From the NCBI RefSeq assembly GCF_014692505.1, contig NZ_JACNYK010000005.1, positions 1 to 64,000 on the forward strand: a DNA stretch of 64,000 nt, written 5' to 3'. Position numbers and translations under genes: made by a program. Below are positions 45,306 through 54,322 of the stretch, piece by piece. The notes beneath the pieces are model-generated. The model made no database searches. It was given only the letters and a program-made list of their open reading frames with translations, and was not told where the DNA came from. Source of the stretch: Sphingobacterium arenae (GTDB taxonomy: Bacteria > Bacteroidota > Bacteroidia > Sphingobacteriales > Sphingobacteriaceae). How positions within the stretch are numbered: position 1 is the stretch's first letter; each line of letters opens with the position of its first letter.

Positions 45306-46061
45306 ATGATTGAAGTTCAAAATATATACAAATCATTTGGAGATAATGAGGTTTTGAAAGGGATCGATGCCATTTTTGAACCCGGCAAAGTGAATTTGAT
45401 TATCGGCGGGTCCGGCTCAGGCAAAAGTACATTGTTAAAGTGCATTGTCGGACTTCACGATCCCGACCAAGGGAAGGTCTTTTTCGACCAGCAGGAGTTT
45501 ACGGGAATGGACTTTGAAGAGCGTATACCCATTCGACGGAATCTAGGGATGTTATTTCAGAACTCTGCCCTGTTTGACTCCATGACCGTGGAACAGAATA
45601 TTATTTTCGCATTAAGTATGTTTACCGATATGAGCCAGGCCGAGAAAATAGAGCGCGCCAATTTTTGCTTAGATCGCGTGAATTTGAAAAACGTTAATAA
45701 ATTATATCCATCCGAGCTGTCGGGAGGGATGAAAAAACGGGTCGGTATTGCGCGTGCTATCAGTATGAGTCCGAAATATCTATTTTGTGACGAACCGAAT
45801 TCCGGTCTTGATCCTGCCACTTCCATATTAATTGACGAGTTGATTCAAGAATTGACAGAAGAATATCAATGTACGACTCTAGTCGTAACCCACGATATGA
45901 ATTCTGTAATGGGTATAGGCGATTATATCTTGTTTTTATATAACGGACAGAAGTTTTGGGAAGGATCGAATGAGGAGATGCTGCGCTCGGATGTACAGGA
46001 ATTGAATGATTTTGTCTTCGCAAGTCCGTTAATGAAGGCCGCGAGAGATTCCATAAAATAG
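45306..46061 (+). CDS. mlaF: MlaF-family ABC transporter ATP-binding protein
   Basis: 251 residues. Walker A GGSGSGKST (34-42), Q-loop, signature LSGGMKKRVGIARAI, Walker B YLFCDEPNSGLDP and the H-loop VVTHD are all intact. Together with MlaE it powers MCE-type lipid transport across the periplasm. It is directly downstream of mlaE in a two-gene operon. Confidence 0.94.
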   Translation: MIEVQNIYKSFGDNEVLKGIDAIFEPGKVNLIIGGSGSGKSTLLKCIVGLHDPDQGKVFFDQQEFTGMDFEERIPIRRNLGMLFQNSALFDSMTVEQNIIFALSMFTDMSQAEKIERANFCLDRVNLKNVNKLYPSELSGGMKKRVGIARAISMSPKYLFCDEPNSGLDPATSILIDELIQELTEEYQCTTLVVTHDMNSVMGIGDYILFLYNGQKFWEGSNEEMLRSDVQELNDFVFASPLMKAARDSIK

Positions 46062-46084
46062 TATAACATCTCCAAGCTAATGTC

Positions 46085-46092
46085 TATCTTTG
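46085..46092 (+). promoter_or_regulatory. Predicted -7 element for RlmI-like methyltransferase
   Basis: TATCTTTG matches TAnnTTTG, 34 bp before the GTG start at 46127. Confidence 0.45.
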
Positions 46093-46126
46093 CCGCGTCT
46101 AATAATTGACATCTAAATAGCTGAAA

Positions 46127-47026
46127 GTGACTTCTACGACAAATATACAACTGCTTACACCACAATATTGGAAAGACTATGAACTGATTGATTGCGGTGA
46201 TTTTGAAAAGCTGGAACGTTTCGGTGATGTAGTATTGGTCCGTCCTGAACCACAGGCGGTTTGGCCGAAAACACTACCCGAGACGGAATGGACGAAAAGG
46301 CATCATATCCGATTTAAGGGGCGCTCTGCTACGTCGGGAGATTGGCTAAAGAAGAACCCTAACATCCGGGATCGTTGGCATATCGAATACAAAAATAACG
46401 ATTTCGCCATTAAATTTCGACTCGGGTTGACTTCCTTTAAACATGTAGGTATATTTCCTGAGCAAGCGGTGAACTGGGACTATATTTCTGAATCTGTAAA
46501 ATCCTTTCATACCCCTCGACCTAAGATACTTAACTTATTTGCATATACCGGTGGAGCATCCTTAATAGCAAAAGCTGCAGGAGCAGACACGACACACGTG
46601 GACTCTATTAAGCAAGTTGTTACTTGGGCGAACGAAAATCAGGAATTATCTGGATTGGATAATATTCGTTGGGTGGTGGAGGATGCGCTTAAATTTGTAA
46701 AAAGAGAATTGAAGCGGGGCAATAAATACCAAGGTATTATCTTGGATCCACCGGCATACGGACACGGGCCTAAAGGAGAGAAGTGGAAGCTCGAAGATCA
46801 TATTACCGAGATGATGCGAGACGTTGTGCAACTTTTAGATCCTCAGGAACATTTCCTTATTTTGAACACCTATTCCTTAGGATTTTCTTCTGTTATCGTA
46901 GAAAATCTAATACGCATGGCTTTCCCACAGGTAGAAAACCTCGAGATAGGAGAACTTTATTTGCAAGCAACTGCAGGTTCCAAACTCCCGTTAGGAGTTT
47001 TTGGAAAATTTAGAAAGATAAAATAG
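46127..47026 (+). CDS. Class I SAM-dependent methyltransferase, RlmI/RlmK-like
   Basis: 299 residues with a GTG start. A PUA-like/beta N-terminal region precedes the Rossmann methyltransferase: motif I ILNLFAYTGGASLIAKAAGA, motif II THVDSIKQVVTWANEN, and motif IV ILDPPAYGHGP, which matches 23S rRNA m5C methyltransferases of the RlmI group. The catalytic Cys pattern of RlmI is not obvious, so substrate specificity is uncertain (rRNA likely). Confidence 0.8.
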   Translation: MTSTTNIQLLTPQYWKDYELIDCGDFEKLERFGDVVLVRPEPQAVWPKTLPETEWTKRHHIRFKGRSATSGDWLKKNPNIRDRWHIEYKNNDFAIKFRLGLTSFKHVGIFPEQAVNWDYISESVKSFHTPRPKILNLFAYTGGASLIAKAAGADTTHVDSIKQVVTWANENQELSGLDNIRWVVEDALKFVKRELKRGNKYQGIILDPPAYGHGPKGEKWKLEDHITEMMRDVVQLLDPQEHFLILNTYSLGFSSVIVENLIRMAFPQVENLEIGELYLQATAGSKLPLGVFGKFRKIK

Positions 47027-47036
47027 AAGGTTTTTC

Positions 47037-48806
47037 TTATGCCTGCCCTTTCAATTCTTCCTCGTGATTGCTTAGAATCGATAAAAAACTTTGTGTTTCT
47101 TTAAAACCAAAATTCTCCATTTCCTTGGTGATTGTACGATAGTAGGTTATACCCTGCAGTAGCTGCTCCTTAAATCTCGAGGTAACTTTTTGTCTCTTTA
47201 CATCGCCAACACCATTTTTTATCAAGCTTTTTAGGTAATCTATATAGAGCTGCAATTCGTTTAGAAAAATATGCGGTCTATTTTTTAATGCTAATACACG
47301 GCGGCCATATATATGATCCACCATTTCCTTTAACGTGTACGAGCCTTTAAAATAAGCTGTATTTGGACCCGGGCAGATAGATACCGCGGCGCTTTCCTTT
47401 GGTCTTTTTATGTTATATTTTAAATAGGCAGATATGGCAAGCCCCTCACATAAGCAGGTTTTTGCCGTAATCTGGTCAAACTGTTTCTGAAACGCTGCTT
47501 TCGGCAGTTCCAGCCTTTTCAATTCTTTGATCTTAGCATGTTGATAAACACGAGAAGCCAAACATATGGGCTCTTTTGAAAATTCCGTATTGTTAACCAA
47601 GTACCTCTTTGTACAAGGGCTTCCCGGGATGCCCTTTATGATACGTTCTATCCGTCTTTGCTCTGCCGTGCTGCCTCTAAAATTATGGAAAGGAACGCCC
47701 AACGGAGAAGAATCACTGAGATAAAAATCTGTTTTGTCCGCTTGTGCCAATAGTGCCAAAGTATCGTCGTCTACTGTTGTAGCTTCTGGGACTAATAAAA
47801 AGGGAGAACCCCATCCTGCGCTATCAAAACCATAGTAAGTTAAGAGAAATACTTGTTCCTGTGCTGTTCCTATACCACCTTGTACTGCGAATTTAGTCGG
47901 CAGAATGTGTACGTTTGATATCCCTTTTTCAAGAAGCGTAGTTTTATAAATACTGGAGAGCTCACGAAGAAGCTCCTCTCTTTTTTGTTTAAACTCTTCC
48001 AGAATAGGACCAAGTAAGTACCCTTCTGTTGCGAATGCATGTCCTCCACAATTTAAACCGGACTCGATACGGAACTCCGAGACCCATAATCCTTTTTTTG
48101 CAAGATATTTTGCCTGAATGTAGGCCGAGCGATAATCTGACACCTTCAAGATAATTTTCTTTTCCAATACCCCATAACGATTTGGAAGGAAAGAACGTAG
48201 TTCGGCGAGGTAATTATACAGACGGGGATTCATCCCGGCCGATAGCACAACAGACGAACGCAAATTAGATTGCGCAAACCCTCGTAACGCCGCTAGCGCA
48301 TCCGAATATTTTTCGCTTAATATATTTCCTTGCGCGTCCGTATTTAGTTTGTCAACTTTTGCCATAATATTGATATCGATATCGCCGGGAATAACCATAG
48401 CCTTTAATTCTTTCTGCAAAGTGGTTTTTTTAGCCCCATCTTCCATCTCTAACATCTTCTTATAGTGTTGTTTGCTCCTATCCGTATCGGGCAACAGTTC
48501 AAAATACTTTGTTAGATCAGAAGTGAGCGAAAAATCTTCTTGTTTCATCTGGAAGATTTGCGTATCAACAACTTGTTGTACGAGGTTAAGGTATGCGGTA
48601 ATCCGTTTTGCTCGATAATCATCTTCCGTTTTTTTTATGGGGTCATAATAAAGCTGGTTTTGTTGGGTATAAAACGCGCGCATGCGCTCGATAAGCTCGT
48701 CGTCTACGATAGACATAACAGAAGAAATTCCGAATTTCGCTACTTTTAGCGGAGAATCTATAGAAAAAGCTAATCCTAATACGGGGATGTGGAACGCGTG
48801 TTTCAT
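47037..48806 (-). CDS. Uncharacterised protein with nitronate-monooxygenase-like TIM barrel
   Basis: 589 residues, no signal peptide. The opening (PVLGLAFSIDSPLKVAKFGISSVMSIVDD), the mid segment ILKVSDYRSAYIQAKYLAKKGLWVSEFRIESGLNCGGHAF and AVQGGIGTAQEQVFLLTYYGFDSAGWGSPFLLVPEAT line up with the strand-loop pattern of FMN-binding nitronate monooxygenase/FabK barrels, where similar GGHAG and GGIATG segments bind FMN. A C-terminal extension of about 170 residues has a cysteine cluster (PCTKRYL, ICLASRVY, TCLCEGL, ICPGPN) that could bind metal or iron-sulfur. The enzyme family is inferred by pattern; substrate unknown. It is convergent with the methyltransferase gene. Confidence 0.6.
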   Translation of the reverse strand: MKHAFHIPVLGLAFSIDSPLKVAKFGISSVMSIVDDELIERMRAFYTQQNQLYYDPIKKTEDDYRAKRITAYLNLVQQVVDTQIFQMKQEDFSLTSDLTKYFELLPDTDRSKQHYKKMLEMEDGAKKTTLQKELKAMVIPGDIDINIMAKVDKLNTDAQGNILSEKYSDALAALRGFAQSNLRSSVVLSAGMNPRLYNYLAELRSFLPNRYGVLEKKIILKVSDYRSAYIQAKYLAKKGLWVSEFRIESGLNCGGHAFATEGYLLGPILEEFKQKREELLRELSSIYKTTLLEKGISNVHILPTKFAVQGGIGTAQEQVFLLTYYGFDSAGWGSPFLLVPEATTVDDDTLALLAQADKTDFYLSDSSPLGVPFHNFRGSTAEQRRIERIIKGIPGSPCTKRYLVNNTEFSKEPICLASRVYQHAKIKELKRLELPKAAFQKQFDQITAKTCLCEGLAISAYLKYNIKRPKESAAVSICPGPNTAYFKGSYTLKEMVDHIYGRRVLALKNRPHIFLNELQLYIDYLKSLIKNGVGDVKRQKVTSRFKEQLLQGITYYRTITKEMENFGFKETQSFLSILSNHEEELKGQA

Positions 48807-48896
48807 ATTTATTGTATATTCCTACAAAATACGCGAATTCGAGACGGGGATAAAATAACAGGTGTGTTATATAAAAATGATTTAGGTCATTTTTAA

Positions 48897-48952
48897 AAAA
48901 GATAACATTTGAATCCTTTTCTCAGGAGATAAATTTTCAAATGTTATCTTTT
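48897..48952 (-). terminator. Terminator of the DUF4382 lipoprotein gene
   Basis: 17-bp perfect inverted repeat (48897-48913 / 48936-48952; core GATAACATTTGAA) with a 22-base loop, ending in a T-run on the - strand. Confidence 0.85.
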
Positions 48953-48958
48953 GCGGCT

Positions 48959-49738
48959 TTATAGCGAAGCCGAATCTAAGGTAATCGTACCGATGTCCTT
49001 GGCAACACCAGTTTCTACGACAACGTTTTCCATTATGTCGTTTGCGAACGCTTCGTTTTCCGGTTCGATGACAATGGTGTACGTTCCGTCTTCAATACCC
49101 GGAAAATAGAACTTACCTTCGGCATTTGTTACGGCGCCGATACGTTCGTCACCTATTTCAATATAAATTTTTGGTGCAGCGTCCAGTGGTACCACCACCC
49201 CATAGATAACACCAGAGACAGCTTCTGGTATGGCGCGAATAACAGGTTTTAAACTGTACCCACCGTTGCCTTGCTGTACAATTGAACTGGCGACGTCAAA
49301 GTCCAATAAAAGAGTATATGCTACATTTGGAATCAACTCATCATGTACTTTAATTTTAACACCAGAACTCTGTCCACTTGGCGTAGCGAGTGGGTGGCGT
49401 TCACCATCAACAATGATCTCGTTGCCTTCATCATCTAATATCAACCGCACTTCTTGTAAGCGTCCTGAAGCCACCGTTTCCGTAGCCAACAAGGTGTCTT
49501 TACCCATAGAAAATTCCAGGATATCGAAAGGTTCATTATCATCCACGTCAAGTATAGTGCGACCATTACTTGTCAATATTTCAATCTCATCGATATTGAG
49601 CAGTACGGCATCATATCGTCCCGGCGCATCCGTTATCTTGATAGATATCGGTGTTTTGTTTTGTGTAGAATCGTTGTCGCTTTCGCAGGCGTTTAAAAAA
49701 AGTAGCGCCGCTAACCCGATACAGAATATTGCTTTCAT
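48959..49738 (-). CDS. DUF4382 lipoprotein with carboxypeptidase-like regulatory domain
   Basis: 259 residues from the ATG at 49738; a TTG two codons earlier is less likely. The signal peptide ends at the lipobox Cys (LLFLNAC). DUF4382 follows (about 30-150: SIKITDAPGRYDAVLLNIDEIEI, LEFSMGKDTLLATETVASGRLQEVRLILDD), then a CarboxypepD_reg-like fold (about 165-255: GVIYGVVVPLDAAPKIYIEI, GKFYFPGIEDGTYTIVIEP). This two-domain layout is common in Bacteroidota surface lipoproteins of unknown function. A single-gene unit with a strong terminator. Confidence 0.85.
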   Translation of the reverse strand: MKAIFCIGLAALLFLNACESDNDSTQNKTPISIKITDAPGRYDAVLLNIDEIEILTSNGRTILDVDDNEPFDILEFSMGKDTLLATETVASGRLQEVRLILDDEGNEIIVDGERHPLATPSGQSSGVKIKVHDELIPNVAYTLLLDFDVASSIVQQGNGGYSLKPVIRAIPEAVSGVIYGVVVPLDAAPKIYIEIGDERIGAVTNAEGKFYFPGIEDGTYTIVIEPENEAFANDIMENVVVETGVAKDIGTITLDSASL

Positions 49739-49795
49739 ATTCAATTAACTTATTATGTAGACAGGAAACAAAACAAATGCCAAACTAAAATATAG

Positions 49796-50638
49796 TTACT
49801 CAAAAACAATCGTCTTATTTCCTTGTAACATAACCCGGTCTTCTGTTAGCAGTTGAATAGCTTGGCTTAATACCGCTTTTTCAATTTCCTTTCCCGCGGT
49901 CACTAGGTCAGGAACATCGTGGCTATGGTTGATCGATTTGGTTCGTTGTACAATAATCGGTCCTTCATCCAGGTCGTTGGTGACGTAATGTGCCGTTGCA
50001 CCGATAATTTTTACGCCACGTTTATAGGCCTGCCGATAGGGGTTTGCACCGATAAATGCAGGAAGAAAAGAGTGATGAATATTAATAAGTTTATTCTCAA
50101 ACTTTGCGACGAAAGCAGGAGAGAGGATACGCATAAACTTCGCTAGCACGATATAATCCGGTTGATAAGATGTAATGGTTTCGGCTAGTTCCTTCTCAAA
50201 AGCTTCCCTGCTTTTGTTTTCATGAGATACGCAGTGATAAGGAATGTCAAATTTTTCGGTAAATTCTTTCAGTGTGTCGTAGTTCCCAACTACTGCTTTT
50301 ATCGATGCGTTCAACGTTTTGAAGAAATGACGAACGAGTATATCCGCTAGACAATGATGTTCTTTTGTAACCAAAATGACGATTTTTTTTTCCCGGGCAG
50401 GGTTGATAGCTACCTGTGCTTTGGCGGGTAGGTTATTTTCCAGATCCTGTTGTAAAAGCGAAGTTGTGGCCGGCACACCACTGCATACCACGCGGACAAA
50501 GAATTTGTGATTTTCCTCGTCTACAAATTCCCGCATGGTGACGATGTTTAAATGATGCCTCGCGATGACATGGGCTACACTAGCAACGAGGCCCACTGCA
50601 TCTTGGCATTGGATTAGTATTAAGGTTTGGTTATTCAT
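49796..50638 (-). CDS. purU: Formyltetrahydrofolate deformylase
   Basis: 280 residues from the ATG at 50638; the upstream in-frame region overlaps parE and lacks homology. An ACT domain (about 5-85, LIQCQDAVGLVASVAHVIARHHLNI) is followed by a formyltransferase domain with INIHHSFLPAF (catalytic Asn/His) and DLDEGPIIVQ (catalytic Asp). PurU releases formate from 10-formyl-THF, feeding PurT and balancing one-carbon pools; the ACT domain is the usual site of Met/Gly control. It lies 31 bp after parE. Confidence 0.94.
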   Translation of the reverse strand: MNNQTLILIQCQDAVGLVASVAHVIARHHLNIVTMREFVDEENHKFFVRVVCSGVPATTSLLQQDLENNLPAKAQVAINPAREKKIVILVTKEHHCLADILVRHFFKTLNASIKAVVGNYDTLKEFTEKFDIPYHCVSHENKSREAFEKELAETITSYQPDYIVLAKFMRILSPAFVAKFENKLINIHHSFLPAFIGANPYRQAYKRGVKIIGATAHYVTNDLDEGPIIVQRTKSINHSHDVPDLVTAGKEIEKAVLSQAIQLLTEDRVMLQGNKTIVFE

Positions 50639-50669
50639 TACTTTTTTTGTGATAAAAGCTGTTACTTTT

Positions 50670-52529
50670 TTAAGAAGCAACGGCGGCTTTAGCAAGTTCT
50701 TCTTCCAGATCGATTTCAATACGTAGGTTTTCCACAATATGTTTTTGTCTGTCTGGCGTATTTTTACCCATATAGTATTCCAATAGTTGCGGTAGTTTGT
50801 TCTCTTTGGATAGAATAACGGGGTCTAACCGCATATCTTTTCCGATGAAGAGCCCAAACTCAGAAGGCGAGATTTCACCCAGACCTTTAAAGCGGGTGAT
50901 TTCCGGTTTTGCGCCTAATTTCGTGATAGCACGTTGGCGTTCCTCATCTGAATAGCAGTAAATAGTTTCCTTTTTATTCCGCACACGGAACAGTGGTGTT
51001 TGCAAAATGGATACGTGTCCGGCTTTCACCAAATCGGGAAAGAATTGTAAAAAGAACGTAAGCAATAGCAAACGGATGTGCATACCATCCACATCTGCGT
51101 CCGTCGCGATGACGATATTGTTATAGCGCAGGCCGTCAAGCCCATCTTCAATATTCAAGGCATGTTGCAGTAAATTAAACTCCTCGTTCTCGTAGACGAT
51201 CTTCTTTGACATGCCATAGGAGTTCAGGGGCTTACCTTTCAAGCTGAATACGGCTTGGGTCTGCACATCTCGCGATTTTGTGATCGAGCCACTCGCTGAG
51301 TCTCCCTCTGTGATAAATAGTGTCGTTTCGAGGTTACGCTCATTTTTATCGTTGAAATGAATTTTACAGTCACGCAGTTTCCGGTTGTGTAAAGAAGCTT
51401 TCTTAGCGCGTTCATTCGCCAATTTCTTAATGCCCGCAATATCTTTACGTTCCCGTTCCGATTGCAGGATGCGTTTGAGTAAAGCATCTGCAGCGGCCGG
51501 ATTTTTATGTAAATAATCATCTAACGCCTTTTTGACGAAATCGTTGATAAAAGTACGTACGGTAGGTCCATCAGGACCGATGCTCTGCGAACCAAGTTTT
51601 GTTTTTGTTTGTGACTCAAATACCGGTTCTTGTACCTTGATTGCGATTGCCGCGATGATGGACGAGCGTATGTCTGCCGCATCAAACTCCTTTTTATAGA
51701 ACTCCCGAATGGTTTTTACAACCGCCTCGCGGAATGCAGCCTGATGTGTACCACCTTGTGTCGTATGTTGCCCATTTACAAATGAATAGTATTCCTCTCC
51801 ATATTGCTGACCATGGGTCAGCGCTATTTCGATATCATCCCCCCTTAAATGGATAATCGGGTAACGCATGGATTCGGCATCGATATTACGCTCAAGTAAG
51901 TCTTTCAGGCCATGTTCGGAAATAAATTTTTGTCCATTGAAACTGATGGTCAGCCCGGCGTTAAGGAACACATAGTTCCAAATCATGTTTTCAACAAACT
52001 CCATGCGGAATTTATAATTCCGGAAAATTGTTTCGTCTGGATAAAAACTCGTCGCAGTACCGTTACGCTGTGTGGTTTCTTTTTGCTCATCATTCACTAA
52101 TTCGCCTCGTTGGAACTGGGCGATACGGGTTACCCCTTGACGATACGATTGTACGGTAAATTGATCGGATAGCGCATTGACAGCTTTCGTACCCACACCG
52201 TTTAGACCAACAGACTTTTGAAACGCCTTACTGTCATATTTCCCACCCGTGTTGATTTTAGAAACTACATCTACGACAGAACCTATAGGGATCCCACGAC
52301 CGTAATCACGTACGGCTACTTTATTGTCGTGTACAGTGATGTCAATTGTTTTTCCAGCGCCCATCACGAATTCGTCTATGGAGTTGTCGACAATCTCCTT
52401 TAACAACACGTAGATCCCATCATCATAAGCAGAGCCGTCTCCGAGTTTCCCGATATACATGCCGGGGCGCAGACGGATGTGCTCTTTCCAATCCAAGGAA
52501 CGTATACTGTCTTCATTATATGTCGTCAT
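50670..52529 (-). CDS. parE: DNA topoisomerase IV subunit B
   Basis: 619 residues. The GHKL ATPase region has [16 protein letters not shown] (catalytic Glu/Asn), DYGRGIPIG and [14 protein letters not shown]. The Toprim domain has [12 protein letters not shown] and [19 protein letters not shown], with metal-binding acidic residues. The length and the lack of the long GyrB insertion support ParE over GyrB. ParE/ParC decatenate replicated chromosomes. parC is not in the window. Confidence 0.9.
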   Translation of the reverse strand: MTTYNEDSIRSLDWKEHIRLRPGMYIGKLGDGSAYDDGIYVLLKEIVDNSIDEFVMGAGKTIDITVHDNKVAVRDYGRGIPIGSVVDVVSKINTGGKYDSKAFQKSVGLNGVGTKAVNALSDQFTVQSYRQGVTRIAQFQRGELVNDEQKETTQRNGTATSFYPDETIFRNYKFRMEFVENMIWNYVFLNAGLTISFNGQKFISEHGLKDLLERNIDAESMRYPIIHLRGDDIEIALTHGQQYGEEYYSFVNGQHTTQGGTHQAAFREAVVKTIREFYKKEFDAADIRSSIIAAIAIKVQEPVFESQTKTKLGSQSIGPDGPTVRTFINDFVKKALDDYLHKNPAAADALLKRILQSERERKDIAGIKKLANERAKKASLHNRKLRDCKIHFNDKNERNLETTLFITEGDSASGSITKSRDVQTQAVFSLKGKPLNSYGMSKKIVYENEEFNLLQHALNIEDGLDGLRYNNIVIATDADVDGMHIRLLLLTFFLQFFPDLVKAGHVSILQTPLFRVRNKKETIYCYSDEERQRAITKLGAKPEITRFKGLGEISPSEFGLFIGKDMRLDPVILSKENKLPQLLEYYMGKNTPDRQKHIVENLRIEIDLEEELAKAAVAS

Positions 52530-52621
52530 ACGGTTTGTTTAAGTTTTCTTTGCTAACAAAAATAGGGAAAAGATTAGACAATTTCGGCAGGCTCTTTGCC
52601 TAATCCTATTTAGAACAAGCT

Positions 52622-52966
52622 ATGAAAGGAAAAGTTGTTATAAGTAAATTTTGGACAAATGTTTTTTCGGGAAGAAAAGCAATTGCGATTGTTATTTTTC
52701 CTTTTATCTTTTTGTTGGACCGACGTTACGAGCAAGATAAATATTTGCTAAACCATGAAAATATACACATCAAACAGGCAGCGGAAATGTTGGTTATTCC
52801 TTTCTATGTATGGTATGGTGTAGAATTTTTGATACGCTACTTGCGATATAAAAAATTTCGGAAGGCTTACCTTAATGTCTCCTTTGAGCGGGAAGCGTAC
52901 CGAAATGAACAAAATCTACACTACCTAAACAGTCGTAAATTGTGGGCTTTTAGAAAATATATTTAG
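52622..52966 (+). CDS. Small protein with HExxH motif (mini metallopeptidase-like)
   Basis: 114 residues. LLNHENIHIKQ places H45-E46-x-x-H49, the zinc-metallopeptidase motif, and SFEREAYRNE (about 87-96) supplies a downstream Glu (E91) as in gluzincin-like families. Two hydrophobic stretches flank the motif (about 20-32 and 57-72), so it may associate with the membrane. It is short for a peptidase; similar small HExxH proteins occur in many Bacteroidota. Function is unknown. It is divergent from parE and convergent with accD. Confidence 0.7.
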   Translation: MKGKVVISKFWTNVFSGRKAIAIVIFPFIFLLDRRYEQDKYLLNHENIHIKQAAEMLVIPFYVWYGVEFLIRYLRYKKFRKAYLNVSFEREAYRNEQNLHYLNSRKLWAFRKYI

Positions 52967-52973
52967 CTGTACG

Positions 52974-53816
52974 TTATTTTACTAACCGTAAATAGCTTGC
53001 TACTTTATTTTTAAGGTTCCTTCTGTCCACAATAAAATCCAAGAAACCATGTTCCAAAACAAATTCTGATGTTTGGAAGCCTTTTGGTAAATCTTTCTTG
53101 ATCGTTTCTTTAATTACGCGGGGGCCTGCGAATCCGATCAATGCACCAGGTTCGGCAATATTAATGTCTCCCAACATGGCATAAGAAGCGGTCACACCGC
53201 CTGTCGTTGGATCAGTCAGTAAACAAATATATGGTATTTTAGCTTGCGCCAGAAGCGCCAGTTTCGCGGATGTTTTCGCCATTTGCATCAACGAAAAGGC
53301 AGCTTCCATCATTCGTGCTCCACCAGACTTGGAAATTAACATGAAAGGAATTTTGTTCGCAATAGCATAATCGATAGAGCGGGCAATTTTTTCGCCGACA
53401 ACAGATCCCATGGAGCCTCCGATAAAAGTAAAGTCCATGCAGGCAATCACGATATCTTCCCCTTCCATTTTTCCATGCGCACAGCGAATAGCATCTTTTA
53501 GTCCAGTTTTTGCTTGGCTGTCCGCTAATCGAACAGGATAAGGTTTGGTGTCGGAAAATTGAAGCGGATCACCCGATGTTAGGTTTTCAAATAGTTCTGT
53601 GTAATTGTTGTCATCAAAAAGAATGGAAAAATAAGCAGCAGAACCGATGCGGATGTGATAATCGCAGTATTGGCAAACATATTGATTTTCAATTTGTTCA
53701 CTATTTAATAGCGGCTTTTTGCAATTTGGGCATTTATTCCACATGCCGTCAGGGGCTTCCTTTTTATTCTCGGTTGCAGTATTAATACCTGCCTTGTTTC
53801 TTTTAAACCAACTCAT
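52974..53816 (-). CDS. accD: Acetyl-CoA carboxylase carboxyltransferase subunit beta
   Basis: 280 residues. The zinc ribbon C29, C32, C48, C51 (CPNC...CQYC) and the crotonase-like core ([59 protein letters not shown]) are diagnostic for AccD. It transfers CO2 from biotin to acetyl-CoA in fatty-acid synthesis, in complex with AccA. A gene-poor stretch follows upstream. Confidence 0.97.
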   Translation of the reverse strand: MSWFKRNKAGINTATENKKEAPDGMWNKCPNCKKPLLNSEQIENQYVCQYCDYHIRIGSAAYFSILFDDNNYTELFENLTSGDPLQFSDTKPYPVRLADSQAKTGLKDAIRCAHGKMEGEDIVIACMDFTFIGGSMGSVVGEKIARSIDYAIANKIPFMLISKSGGARMMEAAFSLMQMAKTSAKLALLAQAKIPYICLLTDPTTGGVTASYAMLGDINIAEPGALIGFAGPRVIKETIKKDLPKGFQTSEFVLEHGFLDFIVDRRNLKNKVASYLRLVK

Positions 53817-54130
53817 AAGTTCACGATAATTCGGACTACAAACTTAGATAAATTCATCTTTATATGCAATATAACTATATCAGGCAGATAAAATGAATTT
53901 ATTCTACCTTGGGTGAGCTCACAGGTTCGGTTCTCCTCGACCATCAAGCGCTATTTAATAGAGGAAATAAACGAACCCCCATGAGATGTATGCAAACGCT
54001 ATAGCGGGAAGAATAAACCGAATGTATGAGCTTATCTATACAATAGGGATTTCACACCAAGATATAATCTGTGTTAATGAAAACTATGGTAAAAAGGGAG
54101 AAAGTAATATCGAGTAAAGGAAAATAAAAA
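53817..54130. other. Intergenic region between accD and the SRP RNA gene
   Basis: 314 bp without a convincing gene. An imperfect long hairpin is visible (GGTTCG 53924-53929 / CGAACC 53972-53977, with inner CTCCTC/GAGG pairing). No tRNA fold, no open frame with homology and no exact -7 element on either strand. Confidence 0.5.
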
Positions 54131-54230
54131 TAGGCAAGCTACTCCTATCGCACCGCTCAACCTAATACCCTTGCTTTGTTCCCAACCTGGGGGAGTCAAA
54201 GGGAGCTGGTCGTAGGAGACTTGCCTGCCA
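54131..54230 (-). ncRNA. ffs: Signal recognition particle RNA, small bacterial type
   Basis: On the - strand the RNA opens with GGCAGGCAAGTCTCC and closes with GGAGTAGCTTGCC, which pair as the terminal helix. The apical part CCCAGGTTGGGAACAAAGCA with AGGGTATTAGGTTGAGCGG matches the conserved SRP helix 8 region that binds Ffh (GGGAAC / AGCA loops). A perfect -7 element sits directly before it. Ends are approximate by a few bases. Confidence 0.88.
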
Positions 54231-54238
54231 CAAAAGTA
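54231..54238 (-). promoter_or_regulatory. -7 promoter element of the SRP RNA gene
   Basis: TACTTTTG on the - strand, exact TAnnTTTG match, placing the start at the GGCAGG of the RNA a few bases on. Confidence 0.65.
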
Positions 54239-54322
54239 GCAAAAAAATAGTTCTTTGGAAAATTTTTTGTACTACTTTGTTTAGCGGCTTGATTGTCAGT
54301 TGAAAATAATCCTGTTTGGTCG

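Noticed and set aside
50638-50737. N-terminal extension of PurU overlapping parE
   Set aside because: The extra 33 residues have no homology, and the ACT domain begins directly after the ATG at 50638.
53881-53990. tRNA gene suggested by a GGTTCG sequence
   Set aside because: No cloverleaf, acceptor stem or anticodon arm can be drawn around it.
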